A stretch of DNA of 64,000 nt from UBA1140 sp964573285 (lineage in GTDB: Bacteria; Campylobacterota; Campylobacteria; Campylobacterales; Sulfurovaceae). The stretch spans positions 22,387 through 86,386 of the forward strand of contig CAZNJD010000005.1 in assembly GCA_964573285.1 (NCBI GenBank). The letters run 5' to 3'. This document shows, piece after piece, positions 53,293-60,209 of this stretch (position 1 is the stretch's first letter; each line of letters begins with the position of its first letter). The notes under the pieces are model-generated. The model made no database searches. It worked only from the letters and a program-made list of their open reading frames with translations, and was not told where the DNA came from. The translations under genes and the position numbers were made by a program.

Positions 53293-54563
53293 ATTTTTTG
53301 CCTTTTACATTCTATTTTTTTATAAATATATATCATGACCCCTCCATTATGAATAATTCCTACAATTACAAATAACACGAGTGAAACAATATATGAGTCA
53401 CAAATATAATAACCTAAATATATAGCCAAAACCCTAAATCCCAAAGTTATTATCTGAATTATAAGTCTAATTCGTTGTAGTCCATATATATTAAACATTA
53501 CAGTTGTAGGAGGAGATATAAATCCAAACAGAAACCAAAATATAGCAATCTGTGCAATCAAACCAGATTCTGCCCACCCTTGACCAAAAACAAATACAAA
53601 TAGCTCTTCTCCAAAAAATAGGATAATAATTAAAGGAGCAATAAAGAGTTTTAAAAGTCCTAATGTGGTTTTGAGATATAAAGGATAAATATCATCCCCA
53701 TTAGCATACATTTTTGAAGCTTTTTGATAAAAAACAGCTCTAGTCGAACTAGATACTAATAAAAGAGGTGTCTGCATAGCCCTATATGTTAATGAATAAA
53801 ATCCTGATATAGCAGGAGAAAATAGAGATGTAAACATTAATAAAGGTATATTTTGTGAAAAGGAGTTAATTAGTGTAGAGAAACTTTGATATTTGGGGAA
53901 ATTTTCATGTCTTTTTATATTGACTTGAAGTCGTCTTTTGGAGATATATCTCAACTGTAATGTATGTTTTTGGATATGAAATCTAACTAATATTAAAAGA
54001 GCAAATATATCAGATAAAACTTTTCCAACAACCAACCCATTTAAACTAAAGTTATATCTACTAATAGTTTGGATACTTGCTGTTGTAAAAGATGCAATAA
54101 CTTTAGTCGTTGCAATTTTTTTATAAAACTGTTTGCGTGTAGAATAAGCATCAAAAATCTGCATTAACCCTATTATAAGTGTAGATATAGGAAGTAACCA
54201 TATTAAATAACTGTTTTTTTCAAAATAGTTAAAAAAAAAGTCATAAAATACAAAAAGTATAATAGTTAATATAACTACTATAAAAACAGTCACTAATATA
54301 GATAAAAATAGTAATGCTTGTGCATCCCTATCTGATTTGGGTAACATAATAGCCTGTTCATAATTACCACTAGATACCATACCTATCATACTTGCCAATG
54401 CAAAAAATAGAGCATATAATCCAAATTCACTAGGATTATATAATCTAGTCAAAATAGGTATAAAACTAAATGAGACAATTTGAGCCATTAATGTACCTGA
54501 CATTAGTGTCATAATTTGTAACAGATAGGTACTATTTCTTATCTTTTTTATAAATCTATTCAT
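53289..54563 (-). CDS. Wzx-like lipid-linked oligosaccharide flippase (MOP superfamily)
   Basis: A 424-residue membrane protein with about 12 helices. The N-terminal GTLMAQIVSFSFIPILTRLYNPSEFG is typical of polysaccharide translocases, and LYALFFALASMIG and the amphipathic loop near 205-230 follow the pattern. It would flip the undecaprenyl-linked repeat unit across the inner membrane. First gene of the polysaccharide operon; it diverges from tpx across 174 bp. Confidence 0.88.
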   Translation of the reverse strand: MNRFIKKIRNSTYLLQIMTLMSGTLMAQIVSFSFIPILTRLYNPSEFGLYALFFALASMIGMVSSGNYEQAIMLPKSDRDAQALLFLSILVTVFIVVILTIILFVFYDFFFNYFEKNSYLIWLLPISTLIIGLMQIFDAYSTRKQFYKKIATTKVIASFTTASIQTISRYNFSLNGLVVGKVLSDIFALLILVRFHIQKHTLQLRYISKRRLQVNIKRHENFPKYQSFSTLINSFSQNIPLLMFTSLFSPAISGFYSLTYRAMQTPLLLVSSSTRAVFYQKASKMYANGDDIYPLYLKTTLGLLKLFIAPLIIILFFGEELFVFVFGQGWAESGLIAQIAIFWFLFGFISPPTTVMFNIYGLQRIRLIIQIITLGFRVLAIYLGYYICDSYIVSLVLFVIVGIIHNGGVMIYIYKKIECKRQKI

Positions 54564-54663
54564 CTATTTAAAATCTTCTCTCTATACTATTTAGGATATT
54601 ATATCCATTTTAAGCTTTGTTTTTAAATGTTTTTTAATGTTTTAAAAAATATTTTAAAAAAAA

Positions 54664-54682
54664 TACTCTTTAATTAAGAGTA
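54664..54682. promoter_or_regulatory. Operator-like palindrome at the tpx promoter
   Basis: TACTCTT-TAATT-AAGAGTA, a perfect 7-bp inverted repeat 18 bases upstream of the tpx -10 box, covering the -35 position. The spacing suits a repressor or activator site, perhaps redox- or metal-responsive; the regulator is unknown. Confidence 0.45.
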
Positions 54683-54700
54683 ATTTTATCCGATTTAGCT

Positions 54701-54706
54701 TATAAT
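54701..54706 (+). promoter_or_regulatory. Probable -10 box of tpx
   Basis: Perfect TATAAT 32-37 bases before the tpx ATG, followed by AAGGAAA as ribosome site. The -35 region is replaced by the palindrome at 54664-54682. Confidence 0.6.
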
Positions 54707-54737
54707 ACTCTCAATAAACAAAACACAAGGAAATCAA

Positions 54738-55253
54738 ATGTCAACAGTAACATTTAAAAATGAGACAGTATGTAACTTAGCAGGTAATGAGATAAATGTT
54801 GGAGATATAGCTCCAGTAGTAACAGTAGTAAATTGTAACCCAATGTTACAAAATGAAACAGTAGGTGGTGAAGGTAAAGTTCAACTTATAGTTGCTGTTC
54901 CATCATTAGATACTGGTGTATGTGATGCAGAAACTAGAAGATTTAATAGTGAAGCAGCATCTCTTGATGGTGTAGAAGTTATGACAGTATCTATGGATTT
55001 ACCATTTGCAGCAGCTAGATGGTGTGGAGCAGCTGGTATTGATAATATCAAAGTATGTTCAGACTTTAGAAATAAAGATTTTGCTAATGCTTATGGTGTA
55101 CTTTTGGCTGATGGACCTTTGGCTGGTATCTTAGCAAGAGTTATCTTTGTAGTTGGCAAAGATGGTAAGGTAACTTATAAACAAGTTGTACCTGAAATTA
55201 CACAAGAGCCTAATTATGAAGAAGCTCTTAATGCTGCAAAAACTGCTCTATAA
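54738..55253 (+). CDS. tpx: Thiol peroxidase
   Basis: A 171-residue atypical 2-Cys peroxiredoxin that reduces hydrogen and alkyl peroxides using thioredoxin. Peroxidatic Cys62 is in VPSLDTGVCDAETRRF and resolving Cys96 in RWCGAAG; the SMDLPFA stretch is also family-typical. Two extra cysteines (12, 33) and Cys107 are present. Codon choice is richer in conserved, highly used codons than its neighbours, in keeping with high expression. It is controlled by its own promoter with an operator-like palindrome. Confidence 0.96.
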   Translation: MSTVTFKNETVCNLAGNEINVGDIAPVVTVVNCNPMLQNETVGGEGKVQLIVAVPSLDTGVCDAETRRFNSEAASLDGVEVMTVSMDLPFAAARWCGAAGIDNIKVCSDFRNKDFANAYGVLLADGPLAGILARVIFVVGKDGKVTYKQVVPEITQEPNYEEALNAAKTAL

Positions 55254-55274
55254 AAATATCTTCTTCTCCTTTAA

Positions 55275-55300
55275 ATAACCTCTCATTATAGAGAGGTTAT
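55275..55300 (+). terminator. Hairpin between tpx and the next gene
   Basis: ATAACCTCTC-ATTATA-GAGAGGTTAT: a perfect 10-bp stem and 6-base loop, 21 bases after the tpx stop and 10 bases before the next ATG. The tail (AATCCTTATT) is not a T-run. It may terminate tpx, or partly seal the start of the following gene, which has no visible ribosome site. Confidence 0.55.
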
Positions 55301-55310
55301 AATCCTTATT

Positions 55311-55682
55311 ATGAAATATACACCAAAACAGATAGAAAAATATCAACGACAGAGATATATAAATAATTTAGAAAAAGTAACCAAAAATCTATTTAAAATG
55401 TTTAGAAACTCTAATACAACCCAAGAACAGTTTCTAAAAAAGTTTAAAGAGCTAAAAACTAATTTGGACAAACACTCAAATATAATGCTTAATTCAGAAT
55501 ATCATGAACAGATAAAACAATATATAGATAGACTATATAGTGAGTCTCAAAATGAGTTTATATTTAATGATATTCGAGAGATTAATATGACTCATCTAAA
55601 TAGATTACAAAAGCTCAAAAATGGTACTTCTTATAAAAAAGATAAACATAAGCATAGAAGCAAAAATGAGGATTGGGGCTAG
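55311..55682 (+). CDS. Small basic helical protein of unknown function
   Basis: A 123-residue soluble protein, very rich in Lys, Asn, Gln and Glu, predicted almost wholly helical, with a basic C-terminal tail (KKDKHKHRSK). No cysteine, signal peptide or membrane segment. I do not recognise a family. No Shine-Dalgarno is visible and a strong hairpin stands just before the ATG, so expression may depend on read-through. Its TAG stop and the murB stop share a CTAG. Confidence 0.55.
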   Translation: MKYTPKQIEKYQRQRYINNLEKVTKNLFKMFRNSNTTQEQFLKKFKELKTNLDKHSNIMLNSEYHEQIKQYIDRLYSESQNEFIFNDIREINMTHLNRLQKLKNGTSYKKDKHKHRSKNEDWG

Positions 55683-56455
55683 AGGATTTTAATCTCCTCT
55701 TTTAAAAAAATTCCAAACTCTTCAAATACTCTTTTCTTTGCTAAATCAATCAGATATTTGGCATCTCCAAAAACTCCTCCTCCATAATTAACTAAAAAGT
55801 TAGCATGAATTGTACTCCACCCCATAGCACCTTTTTGCATACCTTTAAGTCCTACAGCATCTATTAATCGTCCTGCATAGTCACCCTCTGGATTTTTGAA
55901 GGCTGAACCTGCACTAGGAATTTTGGGCTGATTTGAACGCAATTTTATCAACTTGGCTAATAATAAGTTATCAAATCCATTAGATACTCTAAATTTAGCT
56001 TCGGTTACAATCCCTTCTAGTTTGGCAAATCTATATCCATACTCTATCTCTTCTTTTGGTATCCATCTATTATCTATTTTGATAGCATCTAAAATATTAA
56101 AAATCTCATATGATTTCAAACCTGCATTCATAGCAATCATACCACCTAAACTACCTGGTAATTTAGAGATAAATTCAAATCCTGCTAGATTATTTTTTTT
56201 GGCAAATGATAAGATTTTACCTGTAGGAGTAGCACAACCTATAGTTAATAGATTATTATCTAATTCAATAAATGAAAACTCTTTAGAGAGTGCCATAAGT
56301 GGTGGAGGAGTAGGAGATACCAAAAGATTATTAGCATGACCAATAATTATTCTATCATTTAGAATGTTATCATCTCTTTCTATCATCAAAACTTCTGTAG
56401 ATTGCCCCACTTTTATACTTGAAAACTTGCTAAAATCTATAGTTTTTACAAACAT
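55679..56455 (-). CDS. murB: UDP-N-acetylenolpyruvoylglucosamine reductase, short form
   Basis: Second step of UDP-MurNAc synthesis, an FAD enzyme. The 258 residues show FISKLPGSLGGMIAMNAG (FAD binding, equivalent of GIPGxxGG), YGYRFA and the active-site serine region AGSAFKNPEGDYAGRLID; the last conserved part (IHANFLVNYGGG) follows. It is shorter than E. coli MurB (342), as in other Campylobacterota. The second of two consecutive ATGs (56455) has the better spacing from AAGGA; the first is 56458. Divergent from the repeat-containing gene with a 49-bp gap. Confidence 0.93.
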   Translation of the reverse strand: MFVKTIDFSKFSSIKVGQSTEVLMIERDDNILNDRIIIGHANNLLVSPTPPPLMALSKEFSFIELDNNLLTIGCATPTGKILSFAKKNNLAGFEFISKLPGSLGGMIAMNAGLKSYEIFNILDAIKIDNRWIPKEEIEYGYRFAKLEGIVTEAKFRVSNGFDNLLLAKLIKLRSNQPKIPSAGSAFKNPEGDYAGRLIDAVGLKGMQKGAMGWSTIHANFLVNYGGGVFGDAKYLIDLAKKRVFEEFGIFLKEEIKIL

Positions 56456-56507
56456 CATTTATCCTTAAAAACAAATATTATATAATAGCTAATAACAAAG
56501 GAGTCAT

Positions 56508-57524
56508 ATGCTATACATTAAAATTATTACTATTTTTTTATTGATAATTATATCTATAATCTCTTATATATTTATAGAAAGAGATAAACAAGATGTAGTA
56601 CCTAAAAAAATTGAACTACCCAAAATCAAAATACCAAAAAAATCAATTGAGTTTACAATTACTAAAGATAAAGATAATAATATAAATTTCAGAGGTATAT
56701 TTAAAGAAGCTAAAACAGCAAAAAATATTGCTAAATTATTAGATAATAGCCATTTAGAACATGAGATTAGAATAAATAGTAGATTATTAGATAGTAATAA
56801 AATTATCACACTATTAGAGAAGATTTTAAAGCAATTTAATAAAAATTATATAGAGTGGTCTATTATATATAAAGAGAATAAACTTCTTGTGAGTGCTAAA
56901 TGCAAATCAATAGAAGACAAAGAACGAATAGAGACCATATTACAACTATCCAATATCAATAATTTTAGTAATATTACTACCATTCCTATAAATGAAGATT
57001 TAGCTATAATAGCAAATCTCAAAAGTATAATAGAGAGTGAAAAAGAACAAGATACTCAACAAAGAATAACAGAAGATGAAGCTCACACTATATTATCAAA
57101 TCTAAAAACCTTAGTAATACAAGAAAAGCCAGAAAAGAAAAGAATTATTAGAAAGAAAAAGATTATTAAAAAGAAAAAGATTATTAGAAAAAAAAGAATT
57201 ATTAAAAAGAAAAAAGAGACTACCCATATAAATAAATCAAAAGTTAAGATGGTAATACCCACACCAAGAATATATCAAAAGATACAATATGATAGAGATA
57301 TTATCTCATTACCATTTGTAAAGACTTTTGATATGAATATAGAAGAAGAGATAAAAAGAGGAGAAATACCTCCACTAAAAACCAAGAAACCTTTAGTTCA
57401 AAAAGAGACTATATATATACCATCTAAAGAGAAGCCCATAGATAATAATATACCATGGGCTAAACTACATAATATGGATGAAAAAGTTAATGGGATTTTT
57501 ATACCAGAGGTTATAAATAGATAA
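56508..57524 (+). CDS. Anchored protein with BON-like domain and lysine-rich repeat
   Basis: A 338-residue protein: an N-terminal transmembrane segment (about 3-24), a predicted alpha/beta domain (about 46-165; phrases like INFRGIFKEAKTAKNI and KLLVSAKCKS resemble BON or OmpA-linker modules), an acidic linker, then a 24-residue (R/K)IIxKK repeat (about 212-235) encoded by four 18-bp units, and a Pro-rich C-terminus. The very high positive charge suggests nucleic acid, lipid or peptidoglycan contact. I do not recognise a family. AAAGGAG precedes the ATG. Confidence 0.6.
   Translation: MLYIKIITIFLLIIISIISYIFIERDKQDVVPKKIELPKIKIPKKSIEFTITKDKDNNINFRGIFKEAKTAKNIAKLLDNSHLEHEIRINSRLLDSNKIITLLEKILKQFNKNYIEWSIIYKENKLLVSAKCKSIEDKERIETILQLSNINNFSNITTIPINEDLAIIANLKSIIESEKEQDTQQRITEDEAHTILSNLKTLVIQEKPEKKRIIRKKKIIKKKKIIRKKRIIKKKKETTHINKSKVKMVIPTPRIYQKIQYDRDIISLPFVKTFDMNIEEEIKRGEIPPLKTKKPLVQKETIYIPSKEKPIDNNIPWAKLHNMDEKVNGIFIPEVINR
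57141..57212 (+). repeat. Minisatellite, four 18-bp units in frame
   Basis: Four near-identical 18-bp units of the type AGAATTATTAGAAAGAAA, each coding for R/K-I-I-R/K-K-K. Units differ only at A/G positions, so arginine and lysine interchange. Copy number changes by 18 bp would keep the frame. Confidence 0.85.
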
Positions 57525-58193
57525 CTATTGAGTTGTCAAACCTAGATATTTCCAGCTATCTACCCCTCCTCTATAATAGAGGATTTTTTTTTGAGAGTAT
57601 CCTTCGTTAATAAGATTATATATCATTTTTGTAGCTTGATTATCCAATATACCATTGTCAAAAATCAGTAACTTATCAATATTTTTTAAAAGTTTAATAA
57701 CCTCATCTCTATGTTTATTATTTTCATCCAACATACCATAAGGGATATTGACAGAAGCAGGAATGGTACCTCTCTTATACTGCTTCGTTATTCTAGCATC
57801 TACTAAAATCATTCGTTTAGTATTTGATAAATAAGATATAAATTTCAACACCTCTAACTCCCCTACAGTTTTAATATTTTTGATATTCATAGGCGAGATA
57901 CAGTATGGTGGACAAGGTCTATCTTTTGGGGCAAATCTCTCAATATTGATTTTTCTTTTCTGATAAGAGATAGATAAATTCTCTAACTCCTCTGTTATTT
58001 TGACTTTTTGATTATATTTCTGTTTAGGATTATCATCCAAACTTTCTAATATAGATAATTTCTCTCCTAGCAAGTTATCTTTAGAACACTCCTCTTCCTC
58101 ATTATGAGTAATAGATGCACAACCTATCTCTAAACTATTGGCATAGATATTTGAGAATAGTAAACTTACTAAAAGTAAAAAAAATCTATACAT
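57525..58193 (-). CDS. Periplasmic rhodanese-like protein without the catalytic cysteine
   Basis: A 222-residue exported protein with a signal peptide (1-19). Residues about 93-222 are a rhodanese fold: PCPPYCISP, VDARITKQYKRGTIPASVNIP, and RGGVDSWKYLGLTT. In active relatives the active loop reads CNGPWC; here it is DNGILD (179-184), so both cysteines are lost and sulfur transfer is not expected. Two cysteine pairs (25/36 and 94/98) outside the loop remain. It is 2 bp downstream of a membrane thioredoxin gene, which suggests a joint redox or chaperone role. Confidence 0.8.
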   Translation of the reverse strand: MYRFFLLLVSLLFSNIYANSLEIGCASITHNEEEECSKDNLLGEKLSILESLDDNPKQKYNQKVKITEELENLSISYQKRKINIERFAPKDRPCPPYCISPMNIKNIKTVGELEVLKFISYLSNTKRMILVDARITKQYKRGTIPASVNIPYGMLDENNKHRDEVIKLLKNIDKLLIFDNGILDNQATKMIYNLINEGYSQKKILYYRGGVDSWKYLGLTTQ

Positions 58194-58195
58194 AA

Positions 58196-58849
58196 TTATT
58201 GATTTTTTTTCAAAGAGGCTTTCATTAATTCTGCTAAAGTATATGATTTAACTCCAACCTCATAAGCTAATATATTGCCACCTTTATCTAAAACTATAGT
58301 CAATGGTATCACTCCACTCCAACCATAATGTACTTTGAGATACTCATAAAATCTTTTTTGCTCATTTCCATTAACAATATCATAATTGATACCATACTTT
58401 TTAATATATTTCAAAGACTCCTCATTTGAATGTTTTTCTGCCTCTATAGCAATCACTTCAAAAGTATCTCCTAAATCTTTTTTTAAATTTATTAGTTGGG
58501 GTATCTCTTTTTTACAATATTTACAATCCCATCCAAAAATTTTTAGAAAAATAAGTTTATCTCTCAATCCTTCTATTTCCATCTTCTTATCAGCCGTCTT
58601 GATTTTAAAATCTTTTCCATTTACAGTTTTAAAATTAAATGTACTCTCAAGTGATGGGAAAAGTAATTTCGACTTACTATCTCCAATTTCAATTTTAGTA
58701 CCAATCACATTATCTTTACTATTATAAAAATAATAACCAGCTAATAATAATAAAACAACAATTAGAAACATAATTACAATATTAAGTATCTTTTGTATAT
58801 CTACTTTAACATTTTTATCTTTTTTCATCAAATTCCTCAAATATTTCAA
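58196..58849 (-). CDS. Membrane-anchored thioredoxin-like protein (TlpA/ResA type)
   Basis: A 217-residue protein with one N-terminal transmembrane helix (about 22-42) and a periplasmic thioredoxin fold. The redox motif is W-D-C-K-Y-C (Cys109, Cys112), with the cis-proline loop VIPLTIVLD near 185. Likely a reductant for periplasmic disulfides, as in cytochrome c maturation or sulfur metabolism. Its only operon partner in view is the cysteine-less rhodanese. Confidence 0.85.
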   Translation of the reverse strand: MKYLRNLMKKDKNVKVDIQKILNIVIMFLIVVLLLLAGYYFYNSKDNVIGTKIEIGDSKSKLLFPSLESTFNFKTVNGKDFKIKTADKKMEIEGLRDKLIFLKIFGWDCKYCKKEIPQLINLKKDLGDTFEVIAIEAEKHSNEESLKYIKKYGINYDIVNGNEQKRFYEYLKVHYGWSGVIPLTIVLDKGGNILAYEVGVKSYTLAELMKASLKKNQ

Positions 58850-58996
58850 ATTTCTATATTTATAGCAAAAAAACTATTTAAATATACTTTTATAAGATAA
58901 TATTGCATAAAATGGATATTTTTCTTCACTTTTTCATTTTTGATACTATTTTTTTCATTATAATTATATTTATATAAAAAATAATAAAGACAATTA

Positions 58997-59635
58997 ATGA
59001 TTAATAAAAAAGAACTTTTAGATTTCAAATATATAGATACTAAGCTTGGACTACAATACCTAAATGGTAATGAAGAGTTATATTTCAAAATTTTGAAAAA
59101 TTTTGTAAATCGCTATAAAGATTTAAAAATAGAATTATTAGATGATGATAAACTGAATAGTACTATACATACAATCAAAGGTTTATCTGCCACACTTGGT
59201 ATGACAGAACTTACTCAGATAGCAACAACAATCAACGAAACAAATAAACAGAATAAATTACCTGAATTTTCTAAAAATCTAAAATTTATTTTGGAAGAGT
59301 TACAAGCAAAACTAAAAGATGATAAACCAAAAATAATTTTGATTATTACTGATAAAATCATAGATATTGATATACTAGTTGAACTTTTAGGTGATAAACA
59401 TGATGTTATTGTTGCATTAGATAAGATAACTGCTTTGGAAGCTATTGAAGCAGAAGAAATTTCAACTATCTTGCTTGAAGTTGATATGATTGATATATAT
59501 GATGATATAAAATCAAAATCAATTCCTATTATATTTACAATAGATAACTTAGAAAAAATATCAAATATAAACTCTATCGACTATATCACAAAGCCTTTTA
59601 ACAAAAAAGAACTAGAAAAACATATAAATAATTAA
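58997..59635 (+). CDS. Hpt phosphotransfer protein with pseudo-receiver domain
   Basis: A 212-residue cytoplasmic protein. Residues about 14-105 form an Hpt four-helix domain with the phospho-accepting His58 in HTIKGLSATLG. Residues about 112-212 follow the receiver (CheY-like) fold: strand 1 IILIITD, strand 3 TILLEVDM, and the TKP lysine (Lys199). The phospho-site aspartate is replaced by Glu161, and one of the acidic pair by Thr118, so this receiver is probably not phosphorylated. It likely carries phosphate between the hybrid kinase encoded nearby and a response regulator. Confidence 0.8.
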   Translation: MINKKELLDFKYIDTKLGLQYLNGNEELYFKILKNFVNRYKDLKIELLDDDKLNSTIHTIKGLSATLGMTELTQIATTINETNKQNKLPEFSKNLKFILEELQAKLKDDKPKIILIITDKIIDIDILVELLGDKHDVIVALDKITALEAIEAEEISTILLEVDMIDIYDDIKSKSIPIIFTIDNLEKISNINSIDYITKPFNKKELEKHINN

Positions 59636-59771
59636 TTGATATTTATAACTATTAATTAATATTTATTATTTCTTTTAAAAAACATAAATATATATATTAC
59701 ATATATTTTTTAAGAAATAAGCAAGTATTTAAAAAGTATAATTTTTTTATGAAAATAAAAAGGAAATTAAA

Positions 59772-60155
59772 ATGAAAAAAATACTGCTACTAATGATATT
59801 GACAATGATGGCATTTTCAGATATCAAAATTATGACCTCGACTAAAAGTCATATAACTAATGTATCACTTGAAGATTTAGCTAAAATATATCTAAAGAAA
59901 AAAGATACAATAAATGGTATCAAAGTTATACCTATTGACAATAAAGATAGCTACAATGAATTTTGCAAAAAAGTAATCAAAAAAACACCAAAACAACTTA
60001 GAGCATATTGGATGAAAGAGATATATAGAGGAGATAAACAACCTCCACAAAAGTTATCAAGTTCACAAATAAAACAAAAAATGCAAAAAAATTCTAAAAT
60101 TATATCTTATTCTACTAATAAATTAACAGGGAAAGTTATATTTACTATTAGATAA
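59772..60155 (+). CDS. Small periplasmic PstS-like binding protein
   Basis: A 127-residue exported protein with a signal peptide (1-17). The phrases LEDLAKIYLKKKDTINGIKVIPIDNKDS and LRAYWMKEIYRG are those of the short PBP-like (PstS-related) proteins that often precede sensor kinases or diguanylate cyclases. At half the length of PstS it has one lobe only. It stands 55 bp before the hybrid kinase gene, so a role as ligand sensor for the kinase is a sensible inference. Confidence 0.75.
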   Translation: MKKILLLMILTMMAFSDIKIMTSTKSHITNVSLEDLAKIYLKKKDTINGIKVIPIDNKDSYNEFCKKVIKKTPKQLRAYWMKEIYRGDKQPPQKLSSSQIKQKMQKNSKIISYSTNKLTGKVIFTIR

Positions 60156-60209
60156 TTTTGATCAAAATATGTTATTATTCCTATCTTAAATATTAAGGAA
60201 AATAACAAT

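Noticed and set aside
58846..59088. Minus-strand frame over the Hpt gene start
   Set aside because: No family resemblance and it overlaps the well-supported Hpt domain; AT-rich chance frame.
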